NCBI GenBank assembly: GCA_023481105.1
Contig: JAMCWK010000079.1
Span: forward strand, 1 to 47,135
Length of the DNA: 47,135 nucleotides
Reading direction: 5' to 3'
Source: Acidobacteriota bacterium
GTDB lineage: Bacteria; Acidobacteriota; Terriglobia; Acidiferrales; UBA7541
Shown piece after piece: positions 31,495 to 39,611 of this stretch. Positions within the stretch are counted from its first letter, which is position 1. Every line of letters starts with the position of its first letter. The notes beneath the pieces are model-generated. The model was not told the origin of the DNA and ran no database searches. It saw only the letters and a list, made by a program, of their open reading frames with translations. A program made the position numbers and the translations under genes.

Positions 31495-31953
31495 TTACTT
31501 GCCGTTGGAAGAAACGCTGACCTTCACTTGCTTGGGCTTGGACTCCTCCCGCTTGGGCAGAGTCACCGTGAGCACGCCGTTGCGGTAGTCCGCTTTGACT
31601 TGGTCGGTGTTCACCGTGTTCGGCAGCGAGAAGCTGCGGCTGAACGAGCCGTAGGCGCGTTCCATGCGCAGGTAATTGTCCTCGGAGATGTTCTTTTCGA
31701 TCTTGCGCTCTCCGCGGATCGTCAGCATGTTGTTTTCCACGCGGACATCGATGTCCTTTTCGGAGAGATCCGGCAGGTCCGCGCGCATCACCAGTTCCTG
31801 CTCCGTCTCGTAAATGTCCACGGCCGGAGACCAGGCGGTGAGCGCCGAATCGTTGCCGGCGATCCGGAAGAACGGGTCGTCGAAAATACGGCTGAAATGC
31901 TCCTGCAAGGAATTCAGCGTCCGCAGGGGATCGCGACGAACAATGGAAATCAT
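31495..31953 (-). CDS. small heat-shock protein (Hsp20/alpha-crystallin family)
   Basis: 152 aa. The alpha-crystallin domain runs from about residue 40 to 140: AWSPAVDIYETEQELVM, DVRVENNMLTIRGERK and VNTDQVKADYRNGVLTVTLPK, with NGVLTVTLPK being the family signature. The N-terminus includes FDDPFFRIAG. It binds unfolding proteins and keeps them soluble for refolding by ClpB/DnaK. The start is supported by GAGGAGG upstream, and a strong promoter lies at 32005-32033. The leader contains a small hairpin (31979-31991). Confidence 0.95.
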   Translation of the reverse strand: MISIVRRDPLRTLNSLQEHFSRIFDDPFFRIAGNDSALTAWSPAVDIYETEQELVMRADLPDLSEKDIDVRVENNMLTIRGERKIEKNISEDNYLRMERAYGSFSRSFSLPNTVNTDQVKADYRNGVLTVTLPKREESKPKQVKVSVSSNGK

Positions 31954-32004
31954 GGTGCATCCTCCTCGATAAGTTTACGCTGCAAAGCAGCTTAGTCGTA
32001 TAAC

Positions 32005-32033
32005 AGCATAATATATGAGCGCATCATTGTCAA
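32005..32033 (-). promoter_or_regulatory. sigma70-type promoter of hsp20
   Basis: On the minus strand TTGACA (32028-32033), a 17-base spacer and TATGCT (32005-32010). The leader of about 45 bases contains the hairpin GCTGC-TTT-GCAGC (31979-31991). No CIRCE or sigma32 box is seen. Region 31954-32082 holds nothing else. Confidence 0.75.
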
Positions 32034-32082
32034 GCATTTTCTTGTGGCACAGTAAAGACTGTAATTTCAGCGTATTATGTAC

Positions 32083-33246
32083 CTATAATGCGCGCACAAT
32101 CAGGCACTTAAGGTAGTGTGTTTCCGGAACTGTCAGCAGAATCGGGTGATCTCGCGCTTGGGTTCGGCGGTCTACAACGACGCTTTGCCTGCGTGCGTCG
32201 TTGGCTGCTTCGGCGAGGATTTCAAGGAACAGGTGCTCGGGAATGTGGTGAGAGCAAGAGCACGTAACCAGATAGCCGCCTGGACGGAGGAGTTTCAGAG
32301 CGCGGAGATTAATCTCTTTGTATCCGCGACGCGCCGCCGGAACACTGGCGCGGTTCTTGGCGAAGGCTGGAGGATCGAGCAGAACCATATCGAAGCGGCG
32401 CCCTTGTTCGTCATAGTTCTTGAGCACGTCAAAGGCGTTGGCTTCGCGGAAGGACACGTTGGCGATTTGATTCAGGGCCTGATTACGTCGCCCGGCTTCG
32501 ACGGCGGCAGGGGAAAGATCAATCGCTTCCACTTGCTGGCAGCGGGAGGCCATGGTCAACGCGAAGCCACCGTTGTAGGTGAAGCAATCGAGAACTTCCC
32601 CAGAAGCGTAGGTCGCAGCGGCACGGCGGTTTTCCCGCTGGTCCAGGAAGCCGCCGGTTTTCTGGCCCTTGAAAAGATCGAAATGGAAACGGACGCCATT
32701 TTCTTCCGCGATGACTTCCGGCGGCACCTCTCCCGCCAGCAGGGATACTTTCTGCGTCAGGCCTTCGAGCAGCCGCACCTTGGGGTCGTTGCGTTCGACG
32801 ATGCCGCGCGGCGAGAAAATCTCCTGCAGGATTTCCGCGATTTCAATTTTGCGACGCTCCGTGGCTTGGCTGAGAGTTTGGATGGCCAGACAGTCGGCGT
32901 AGCGGTCCACAATGAGGGAGGGAAGCTGATCGGCCTCTCCATACACGAGGCGGCAAACTTGCGTGTTTTCGACGACGCGATTGCGGAAGGCAGCTGCTGC
33001 GCGGATGCGCGCAGCGAGAAAATCTCGGTCAATGGGAACATCCTCGCGCGTGATGAGGCGGATAGCGATTTGCGAGCTGTCGCTGTAGAACGCGCGTCCG
33101 AGAAAGCGGCTGCGCTCATCGCAAACGCGAACGGCGTCGCCCGGGCTGGCCTCCGCGCTGCGGATATCGCTGCGGTAGACCCAGAGGTGGCCGGCAAAGA
33201 GGCGTTCAGCGCCGCGTTGTGTAATGACGACCTGCGCTTCCGCCAC
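32083..33246 (-). CDS. rlmI: class I rRNA (cytosine) methyltransferase, RlmI-like
   Basis: 387 aa. The N-terminal PUA domain (RGAERLFAGHLWVYRSDI) binds RNA, a central EEHEE-type region follows (RLVYGEADQLPSLIVDRYADCLAIQ), and the Rossmann methyltransferase domain has QRENRRAAATYASGEVLDCFTYNGGFAL (SAM-binding) and the motif IV DPPAFAKN. E. coli RlmI makes m5C1962 in 23S rRNA; the same product is likely, but this family includes close paralogues. The start is GTG 33246 with a weak AAGGA. It is the only minus-strand gene here, divergent from queA. Confidence 0.9.
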   Translation of the reverse strand: MAEAQVVITQRGAERLFAGHLWVYRSDIRSAEASPGDAVRVCDERSRFLGRAFYSDSSQIAIRLITREDVPIDRDFLAARIRAAAAFRNRVVENTQVCRLVYGEADQLPSLIVDRYADCLAIQTLSQATERRKIEIAEILQEIFSPRGIVERNDPKVRLLEGLTQKVSLLAGEVPPEVIAEENGVRFHFDLFKGQKTGGFLDQRENRRAAATYASGEVLDCFTYNGGFALTMASRCQQVEAIDLSPAAVEAGRRNQALNQIANVSFREANAFDVLKNYDEQGRRFDMVLLDPPAFAKNRASVPAARRGYKEINLRALKLLRPGGYLVTCSCSHHIPEHLFLEILAEAANDARRQSVVVDRRTQARDHPILLTVPETHYLKCLIVRAL

Positions 33247-33442
33247 GGGAGTTTCCTTTGTGCAGACGGGCCGTGTGGTTTGTTAGAGTAAAGATGTTGT
33301 CCACGTGGGGCGCCCAAACGCACCCTGCGGGCCTCAGGCGGCCCCAAAACCATACGGTTAAGGCCTTCTGATAGCACACTTCAGAAGAAGATGCCAGCGA
33401 CGAGCATGAAACCGCGACGAATGGTCATGCCGCTGAACACCG

Positions 33443-34525
33443 ATGAAACTTTCTGATTTCGATTACGCACTGCCGGCAAATCGAATTGCCCAGCGGCCGT
33501 TGACTGACCGGGCCCGTGCGCGAATGCTTTTGATGGAACGCGCGGGTGAAGAGCTTGCAGACTGCGTCTTCGACGAGCTTCCCGCGATTTTGCGCGGCGA
33601 TGAATTGGTCGTTGTGAATAACACGCGGGTGCTTCCGGCGCGGCTGTTCGGGCGGCGGCGTGGCTTTCGCGCCGAGCCAGCGGGCAAACACAGCAGAGAC
33701 TTTCTTTCGGCGGAGATTGAAGTCCTGCTGACGCGCCAATTGCAACCCGACTTGTGGGAAGCGCTGGTGCGTCCGGGCAGAAAGATGCGCGTGGGCGAGC
33801 AAGTCGTGTTCGGCAGCGGCGAGTTAGAGGCGGAAGTTATTGGGCGCGGCGAGTTGGGACTGCGGCGGCTGCGATTCTCGGCGAAAAGCGGGATCAAGCA
33901 AGCGATCGAGCAACTGGGGCATACGCCGCTGCCGCCCTACATCACCCGAGAGGACGACGTAGCCGACCGCACGGACTACCAAACGATTTTTGCGCGAGAA
34001 AGCGGCGCGGTGGCCGCGCCGACGGCGTCGCTGCATTTCACCCCCACGGTTCTTGCGGCGATGAAAGCGCGCGGCGCGGAGCTGTGCGAGATCACGCTGC
34101 ATGTCGGCTTGGGCACTTTCCAACCGATCCACGAGGAAAACGTGGAGCAGCACAAGATGCACAGCGAAGCGTACGAAATTTCCGCGCAAGCTGCCGAGCA
34201 GATTGCGAGGGCGCGCAGCGCAAAGCGGCCCGTGCTGGCCGTGGGCACAACAGTCGTGCGCGCGTTGGAGGATGCTGCCGCGAAAGGCGTAGCGGAAAAT
34301 TTTGGGGTCCGGCCGGGCAAAGCGGAGGCGGAGATTTTTATCCGTCCGGGGCACTCCTTTCGAGTTGTGGATCAACTGCTGACGAATTTCCATTTACCGA
34401 AATCGAGCCTGTTGGTGCTGGTGGCGGCGTTTGCGGGGCGAGAGAGAATTTTGCGGGCCTACGAACATGCCGTTGCGCACGGCTATCGCTTCTACAGCTA
34501 CGGGGATTGCATGTTGATCCGTTGA
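33443..34525 (+). CDS. queA: S-adenosylmethionine:tRNA ribosyltransferase-isomerase
   Basis: 360 aa, usual length. It adds the ribosyl unit of SAM to preQ1 in tRNA to make epoxyqueuosine. Family segments: DFDYALPANRIAQRPL, VVNNTRVLPARLFG, LGHTPLPPYI, YQTIFARESGAVAAPTASLHFT, LHVGLGTFQPI, VGTTVVRALE, FIRPGHSFRVVDQLLTNFHLPKSSLLVLVAAF and the final HGYRFYSYGDCMLI. The preceding 196 bases (33247-33442) hold no gene. Other queuosine genes are not in the window. No Shine-Dalgarno sequence is evident. Confidence 0.97.
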   Translation: MKLSDFDYALPANRIAQRPLTDRARARMLLMERAGEELADCVFDELPAILRGDELVVVNNTRVLPARLFGRRRGFRAEPAGKHSRDFLSAEIEVLLTRQLQPDLWEALVRPGRKMRVGEQVVFGSGELEAEVIGRGELGLRRLRFSAKSGIKQAIEQLGHTPLPPYITREDDVADRTDYQTIFARESGAVAAPTASLHFTPTVLAAMKARGAELCEITLHVGLGTFQPIHEENVEQHKMHSEAYEISAQAAEQIARARSAKRPVLAVGTTVVRALEDAAAKGVAENFGVRPGKAEAEIFIRPGHSFRVVDQLLTNFHLPKSSLLVLVAAFAGRERILRAYEHAVAHGYRFYSYGDCMLIR

Positions 34526-34660
34526 AGCGGAAACGCGGATGGAAACGCACAACGGCAAAATACCCACCCTCGCAACGCATGATGCAAGTCACAGCGGGTT
34601 CGTCTATAATCGCGGCCCTGCCGCGGTGCCGGTCCGCGCAGTCGGTATAGAAAGCGGCGC

Positions 34661-35404
34661 ATGCGCTACCTGATCCTCAGCGACATTCATGCCAACCTGA
34701 CAGCGCTGGAAGTGGCCCTGGCGGCCATTCAAGGCCGCTGGGACAAAGCCGTGTGTCTCGGTGATGTGGTCGGCTACGGGCCGGACCCCAACGAAGTGAT
34801 CGACAAAGTGCGCGGACTGGTGGCGGCGTGCATCCGCGGCAACCACGACAAAGCAAGCTGCGGGCTGGACAGCGCGGAGGACTTCAATCCGGTGGCCAAG
34901 CGCGCGGCGATGTGGACGCGCGAGCAATTGCGCCCGGAAAACCTGACCTACTTGCAGGAGCTGCCACAAGGACCGATTGAAGTAGGCGGCATCTCCCTGA
35001 TGCACGGTGCCTGGCAGGACGAGGACGAATACGTTTTCTCTCCCGCGCAGGCGCTGGATGGCCTACTGGGCGCGCCGACGGCGGTGAGTTTTTTCGGGCA
35101 CACGCATTTTCAAGGTGGGTTTTCGTTTGTGGACAATACGCTGGAGGTCATCTCGCTGCGCCCGGCGCCGGGAAGCGACCATACAGCGCTGCAAATCAAT
35201 CCCAAGACGCGCTACCTGCTGAACCCGGGATCCATCGGGCAGCCGCGGGATGGCGATCCGCGCGCCGGGTTTGCTGTAGCGGACCTGGAACACGGCGTGG
35301 TGGAGTTCTGGCGCGTGCCGTACGACATTGAGGCCGTGCAGTTGCGCATGACGGAGGCCGGGCTGCCGGAACCGCTGGTGATGCGGCTGTCGTACGGGCG
35401 ATAA
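34661..35404 (+). CDS. calcineurin-like metallophosphoesterase
   Basis: 247 aa. The dimetal phosphoesterase motifs are all present: SDIHANLTAL, CLGDVVGYGPDPNEV, IRGNHD, and FFGHTHFQGG, with LNPGSIGQPRDGDPRAGFA near the end. This is the YfcE/ApaH-like bacterial phosphodiesterase group. The substrate cannot be named (cyclic nucleotides, nucleotide di- or polyphosphates or phosphoproteins are possible). A TATAAT box at 34605-34610 lies 50 bases before the ATG and may be its promoter. It is followed by the DUF2393-like gene 95 bases later. Confidence 0.88.
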   Translation: MRYLILSDIHANLTALEVALAAIQGRWDKAVCLGDVVGYGPDPNEVIDKVRGLVAACIRGNHDKASCGLDSAEDFNPVAKRAAMWTREQLRPENLTYLQELPQGPIEVGGISLMHGAWQDEDEYVFSPAQALDGLLGAPTAVSFFGHTHFQGGFSFVDNTLEVISLRPAPGSDHTALQINPKTRYLLNPGSIGQPRDGDPRAGFAVADLEHGVVEFWRVPYDIEAVQLRMTEAGLPEPLVMRLSYGR

Positions 35405-35498
35405 AAACGAGAGTTGCAGAGTGACAAAGTTTCAAAGTGGCAGAATTTGCGCCGGCATCTCCTGCTAAAAGATTTAGCGCTGGTCTTCGAATCATTCC

Positions 35499-35984
35499 AT
35501 GACCGAAGAAAAACAAAGTCGAATTCCCGCAGCCCTGCTGGCGGGAATGGCAGTGGTCGGCCTGCTGGTGCTGGCGCTCTACTTCCTGACGAAGCCGGGA
35601 CCACAGGACGCCTCCGGCCCGGTGGTGAAGCACCTGTCGCTAGGGGAAGCGGAGAAGCAGTACGCTGAGCGCATTCAGGTCAGCGACCTGCGGATGAGCC
35701 GCGCGACAAACCTGGTGCAGCAGGAGTTCACCTACATCAACGGCGTGCTGGCGAACGACGGCACGCGAGTGATCCGCGACATCGAGCTCATCACGGAATT
35801 CCGCGACCAGTTCAACCAGGTAGTTCTGCGCGAAATCCAGCGTCCCTTCGGCACCGTCAACAAAGCGGGCGAGCCGCTTCCGGCCGGCCAACGCCGCGGA
35901 TTCCAACTTACCTTCGAGCACGTGCCCCAGGATTGGAACCGGCAGCATCCGACCATCCGCGTGAGCGGTCTTGTGCTGGACTAA
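35499..35984 (+). CDS. single-pass membrane protein, DUF2393/FxLYD-like
   Basis: 161 aa. One membrane helix near the N-terminus (PAALLAGMAVVGLLVLALYFL, residues 9-29), then about 130 residues outside with an immunoglobulin-like beta pattern: FTYINGVLANDGTRVIRDIELITEF, FGTVNKAGEPLPAGQRRGFQLTFEH and VPQDWNRQHPTIRVSGL. Similar to DUF2393 or FxLYD-type extracytoplasmic domains; this is a tentative assignment and the function is unknown. It stands between the phosphoesterase and the putative nuclease genes. Confidence 0.7.
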   Translation: MTEEKQSRIPAALLAGMAVVGLLVLALYFLTKPGPQDASGPVVKHLSLGEAEKQYAERIQVSDLRMSRATNLVQQEFTYINGVLANDGTRVIRDIELITEFRDQFNQVVLREIQRPFGTVNKAGEPLPAGQRRGFQLTFEHVPQDWNRQHPTIRVSGLVLD

Positions 35985-36080
35985 GCCGGGCAGTTCTCTT
36001 GCGCGATAATCCCACAGCATTTATCTTTCGCAGCAAAGGGTTCTGCCGCAAAACGTGATTACCGCTCTATAATCACCGCG

Positions 36081-37589
36081 ATGAGCGACGCCTCGGAGCC
36101 AACGGACGAATTGACGCGGGCCCTGGCCGCGCTGCTGTCCGCAGGGGACGTGGAAGTCTGCGAAGACGGAGAGCGCCTGGCGGATCTGGTGCCGTTTCAG
36201 TTCGAAGTGCGCCGGCAGGGCAACGCGATATTTGTGCACCTGTGGTCGGAGGAGCGCAACCTGGTGCGGCGCGTGCTGTGCGTAGCGGAAGAAGCCGCCG
36301 GCAGGCTGGTGCTCGAGGTGCAACGCTTCGGAAAGAGCAAGCCGGGACGGCTGGAATTTTCGAGCGGCGCGGAGCGGCCGGAGAGTCGCGTATCGCGGGA
36401 AAAATTTCGCGCGCGTTTCCGCCGGCTGCTCCTCACACAATTCCCTGACGAGCAGATTGATTCGCTGACCTCGGCGCCGGATTTGGAGCATTCTTTTTCC
36501 GGCTCGTACACGCGCGGGGTCACGCGGCAGGGTCAGCGCGCGTGGGCGGTGCTGGGCGTGTCCAGCGCGGAGAGTGCGGCGACGATTGATGCCGCGCTGA
36601 CGTTCGGACTGTTGTGGCTGGACTGGACGCGAACTCACGCGCAGCGCCGCGTAGTGGAAGGCCTGCGACTGATTCTTCCGCAAGGCGGCGCGCGAGTTGC
36701 GGCGCACCGGCTGCAGGCCATTGTTGCGTCCGCCAACGTCGAGCTGCACGAATTGCATGAAGCGACGTGGCGGTTGAAGCGCATGGACCCGCGTGATGTC
36801 GGCAACTTGCTGACGTGGCTGACGCCGCGGCGAGAAGCGGAAGAAACGCGTGCGGCGGCGCAGGATGCCGTCGAGCGCGCCAGGGCGCTGGCGCCGGGCG
36901 CGGTGGATGCCATCGTGCCGCCGGGAACGCGCGAGGTGGCGCTGCGCTTCCGCGGGCTGGAGTTTGCCCGCTGGCGCAGTGGAGAACTGCGCTTGGTCCT
37001 CGGCGACGAGTGGCGCACAAAGCGAACCAAGCGCCGTGCCACGCTCGAGTCGCTGCTCAAAACTCTGAACACATTTCGCCATCCGCTCGCAGCCGACAAA
37101 AACCATCCGCTCTATCGCGCCGCAGCGGAGCGCTGGCTGGAATCGCTGGCCATGGCGGACGTTTCCACGATTGACGCACGGCTCGATCCGCGGCACGTCT
37201 ATCCGCAAGTGCCGGCGCTGACCGGCTCGGGGCCGGAGTCAGCCGGCGCGGGGCGCGGCGTTATGGACCTGCTGGGCGTCACGCGCGAAGGCCGCCTGGC
37301 GGTGATCGAGTTGAAAGCGTCGGAAGACATGCACCTGGCGATGCAGGGCATTGATTACTGGCTGCGCGTGCGCTGGCATTTGCAGCAGGGCGACTTTCTG
37401 CGCTACGGCTACTTCAGCGGCGTCGAGCTGCAAGCGAAGCCGCCGCTGTTGTATCTCGTCGCGCCGGGCTTCCGGTTTCATTCGGCCACCGACACGCTGC
37501 TGCGCTACCTTTTGCCCGAAGTGGAATGCGTGCGCGTGGGATTGAACGAAGACTGGCGAAGGGGACCGAAAGTAGTCTTCCGGCAATAG
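36081..37589 (+). CDS. putative PDDEXK-family nuclease with a long N-terminal region
   Basis: 502 aa. The last third holds a PDDEXK-type core: Asp396 in VMDLLGV, then VIELKA with Glu410-x-Lys412, followed by MQGIDYWLRVRWHL, a typical alpha helix after the active site. Residues 1-390 show no family that I recognise, but include charged helical segments. The C-terminal region is like several uncharacterised restriction- or repair-type proteins. Neither a methyltransferase nor a helicase is adjacent, so it is not evidently a restriction enzyme. TATAAT at 36068-36073 ends seven bases before the ATG with no Shine-Dalgarno sequence, a pattern for leaderless mRNA. Confidence 0.75.
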   Translation: MSDASEPTDELTRALAALLSAGDVEVCEDGERLADLVPFQFEVRRQGNAIFVHLWSEERNLVRRVLCVAEEAAGRLVLEVQRFGKSKPGRLEFSSGAERPESRVSREKFRARFRRLLLTQFPDEQIDSLTSAPDLEHSFSGSYTRGVTRQGQRAWAVLGVSSAESAATIDAALTFGLLWLDWTRTHAQRRVVEGLRLILPQGGARVAAHRLQAIVASANVELHELHEATWRLKRMDPRDVGNLLTWLTPRREAEETRAAAQDAVERARALAPGAVDAIVPPGTREVALRFRGLEFARWRSGELRLVLGDEWRTKRTKRRATLESLLKTLNTFRHPLAADKNHPLYRAAAERWLESLAMADVSTIDARLDPRHVYPQVPALTGSGPESAGAGRGVMDLLGVTREGRLAVIELKASEDMHLAMQGIDYWLRVRWHLQQGDFLRYGYFSGVELQAKPPLLYLVAPGFRFHSATDTLLRYLLPEVECVRVGLNEDWRRGPKVVFRQ

Positions 37590-37619
37590 CCGTTTTTCAA
37601 TATTCCCCCAAAAATTAAG

Positions 37620-37676
37620 GAAGCAGCCTCGGCGTAGCCTCCGCTGCTTCCCGGGGTGTTTCTTAGTGGTCTTGAG
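37620..37676. repeat. hairpin element, copy A
   Basis: Starts GAAGCAGC and has GCTGCTTC 15 bases later, with an inner GGC-GTA-GCC mini-stem, then CCGGGGTGT and AGTGGTCTT. Copy B begins 144 bases further on with the same architecture. On the minus strand the stem is followed by CTTAATTTTTG, a terminator-like tail. Confidence 0.7.
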
Positions 37677-37763
37677 AGGTTCGATGCAAAACGGCGGAAA
37701 GAGTTGCCCGTTTTGGCTGGCCAGCAACAAATCTTTGATTGTCAACAAGCTACAAAAAGAAAA

Positions 37764-37821
37764 GAAGCAGCTCTGGCATAGCCTCGGCTGCTTCCCGGGG
37801 TGTGTCCTTGAAGTGGTCTTA
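37764..37821. repeat. hairpin element, copy B
   Basis: Same layout as copy A: GAAGCAGC, inner GGC-ATA-GCC, GCTGCTTC, then CCGGGGTGT and AGTGGTCTT. On the minus strand it is followed by TTTTCTTTTTG, a good intrinsic terminator tail. Confidence 0.7.
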
Positions 37822-37955
37822 CCCTAATAGATGCCCGGGGCGGGAAAAGGTTGCACAGGCCGCAGCATCCGACTCTGGCATGGGTCTGCGTTTTGTGTCA
37901 TGATTTCGGCACGGTCAAACGGGGTGCTGGTAAAGCTTCCGAAAGACTGTCTGCT

Positions 37956-38777
37956 ATGTACTTGCGCTTCTGGGGTGTAAGAGGATCCACGCCGACTCCG
38001 CAGCGAGGAAACCTGCGCTATGGAGGCAATACGTCCTGTGTGGAGCTGCGTACCCGCGACGGCATCTTTGTATTCGATTGCGGTACCGGCTTGCGCCTGC
38101 TGGGTCACAGCTTGCGCAAGGAATTCGGCAAGCTCCCCATCAAAGCGCGCGTCTTTGTCAGCCACTACCACTGGGACCACATTCAAGGGATTCCCTTTTT
38201 CACCCCGCTGTATGGCCAGCAAAACCATTTTGATTTTCATTCCTTCAAGTCCACTGAGACCAATGTGCGCCAGGCGCTCGAAGACCAGATGATCAATCCC
38301 TATTTTCCGGTGGATATGCGCGCCATGCTGGCGCGGCGGCACTTCCACGAAATCGGGGAAGAGAAGCACAACTACGACGGCGTCGTGATTACCAGCAAGC
38401 GCCTGAACCATCCGCAGGGCTGCATGGGCTTTCGCATCGAATGCAACGGAAAAGTGATTGTGTACGCCACGGACAACGAACCGGGCAATCCCGTTGGTGA
38501 CCAGAACGTCCGCGCGCTGGCGCAAGGCGCCGACGTCTTCATCTACGATTCGCAGTACACCCCGCACGAATACAAAACCACCAAGAAAAATTGGGGCCAT
38601 TCCACGTGGGAGGAAGCCGTCAGCATCGCCCGCGAAGCGGAAGTGAAAAAGCTGGTGCTCTTCCACCACGACCCCGACCACGACGACAAGGCCGTGGACG
38701 CCATCCTCCGCGCCTCCCGCCGGCGCTTTCGCTCCGCCCTCGCCGCCAAAGAAGGCCTCACCCTGAAGCTGAAGTAG
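37956..38777 (+). CDS. MBL-fold metal-dependent hydrolase
   Basis: 273 aa from ATG 37956 (YLRFWGVRGSTP, the typical start of this family); the frame is open from 37851 but without a start signal. Motifs of the metallo-beta-lactamase fold: FVSHYHWDHIQG (HxHxDH type), NHPQGCMGFRI, VIVYATDNEP (third-site Asp) and LFHHDPDHDD. The family includes cyclic-nucleotide phosphodiesterases and related hydrolases, and the substrate is unknown. It follows the hairpin region and is upstream of the selenoprotein candidate on the same strand. Confidence 0.9.
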   Translation: MYLRFWGVRGSTPTPQRGNLRYGGNTSCVELRTRDGIFVFDCGTGLRLLGHSLRKEFGKLPIKARVFVSHYHWDHIQGIPFFTPLYGQQNHFDFHSFKSTETNVRQALEDQMINPYFPVDMRAMLARRHFHEIGEEKHNYDGVVITSKRLNHPQGCMGFRIECNGKVIVYATDNEPGNPVGDQNVRALAQGADVFIYDSQYTPHEYKTTKKNWGHSTWEEAVSIAREAEVKKLVLFHHDPDHDDKAVDAILRASRRRFRSALAAKEGLTLKLK

Positions 38778-38856
38778 TTCGGAAATGCAGCGCCGCTCGA
38801 ACGGCGTCATTTCTCCGGCTTGACGTCCGTGTACAGCCAGCTGAAAATGGGCACAC

Positions 38857-39390
38857 ATGAACTCACCGCTCAGCGAGAAGCTTGCGGGAATCGTCCTGCC
38901 GGACGCCGACGGCCGCGAATTACGCCTCGGCACGTTATGGGCCAATGGCCCCGCCGTCCTGGTGTTTCTGCGGCACTACGGTTGAGTGTTCTGCCGCGAG
39001 CACGTCGCGCAGTTGCGCGAACACGAGCAGTCCTTTCAAGAAAAAGGCGCGCGGCTGGCCGTTATCGGCCTCGGCGACCAGCATTACGCCCGCATCTTTC
39101 GCGAAGAAACCGGCATTACGTTCCCTTTGCTGGTGGACGAGCAGCGCCAAGCCTATCGCGTCGCGGAACTTCGCTCCGGCAATCTGCTGCACATCCTGCG
39201 CAGCGATAACAAGGCCGCGCGCAAACGCGCCAACTTCGCCGGCTTTCGCCAGTACGGGATGGGCAAGAATCCCTTCCAACTCGGCGGCAGCTTTGTCTTC
39301 GGCCCGGGCAACGTGGACCGCTTCGCTCACCTCAGCGAAACCTTCGGCGACAACGCCCCCGTCTCCGCGCTCCTCGCCGCGCTGCCGTAA
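38857..39390 (+). CDS. candidate UxxC selenoprotein, peroxiredoxin-like (AhpC/TSA_2, PRXL2/SelU type)
   Basis: 177 aa if the in-frame TGA at 38983-38985 is read as selenocysteine (residue 43). The frame is intact on both sides. Before it: a strand and helix start LPDADGRELRLGTLWANG and the strand AVLVFLRHYG; after it VFCREHVAQLREH, then LAVIGLGDQHYARIFREETGITFPLLVDE, YRVAELRSG and GGSFVFGPG. The family normally has CxxC at this place (RxxGCxFC), so TGA exactly replaces the first Cys and Cys46 remains, giving UVFC. Such UxxC proteins (SelU) are known in fish, with CxxC homologues in mammals. A SECIS-like hairpin follows. The alternative is a nonsense mutation in a pseudogene. Confidence is lower than for ordinary genes because selA/selB cannot be seen here. 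Confidence 0.8.
38983..39024 (+). promoter_or_regulatory. candidate bacterial SECIS element after the TGA
   Basis: Right after the TGA, TCGCGC (39005-39010) and GCGCGA (39015-39020) form a perfect six-base stem with apical loop AGTT, which contains the GU expected of bSECIS loops. The loop lies 25 bases after the TGA, in the usual distance range. Also GTGTT (38986-38990) can pair with AACAC (39020-39024) as a lower stem around the bulge. Confidence 0.6.
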
Positions 39391-39549
39391 ATCATAAAAG
39401 GCCTTTTGCCTTGCGGCTGATAATTCCTGTCAAGAGGCAAAAACGTTACATTTTTGCTTAAGCCTGTGAAAACACAGGAGAAATAAATTTTCGCGAAGCG
39501 AATAATGACCCCCCGCAATATGCTATACTGAATATATAGAGTGAAAGAG

Positions 39550-39578
39550 AAAGGCCCGGTTTCTGCCGGGCCTTTTTT
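39550..39578 (+). terminator. intrinsic terminator 1 of the leader
   Basis: AAAGGCCCGG (39550-39559), loop TTTCTG and CCGGGCCTTT (39566-39575), then a T run reaching 39578. A textbook Rho-independent terminator, about 20 bases after a putative -10 box. Confidence 0.85.
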
Positions 39579-39584
39579 CGTTTT

Positions 39585-39611
39585 GGCAGGCTCTCCAGCC
39601 TGCCTTTTTTT
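39585..39611 (+). terminator. intrinsic terminator 2 of the leader
   Basis: GGCAGGCT (39585-39592), loop CTCC and AGCCTGCC (39597-39604), followed by seven T. It lies directly after terminator 1 and 18 bases before the ATG of the zinc-finger gene. Confidence 0.85.

Larger units (their letters stand above)
37590..37955. other. 366-base intergenic region with duplicated hairpin elements
   Basis: No gene seen. The two hairpin elements (separate entries) lie at 37620-37676 and 37764-37821. Between them CAAAACGG (37687-37694) pairs with CCGTTTTG (37708-37715). The remainder has no supported feature. Confidence 0.6.

Noticed and set aside
37239..37748. Minus-strand frame of 169 codons near the hairpin region
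   Set aside because: It lies over the nuclease gene and over hairpin copy A, without a start signal; a shadow frame.
37590..37955. A tRNA or riboswitch in the hairpin region
   Set aside because: No cloverleaf or known aptamer pattern could be folded by eye; the stems are simple hairpins.
38882..39397. Two separate short genes, one before and one after the TGA
   Set aside because: The second frame begins with VFC, has no ribosome binding site and lacks the first part of the fold; a single read-through gene explains both halves.
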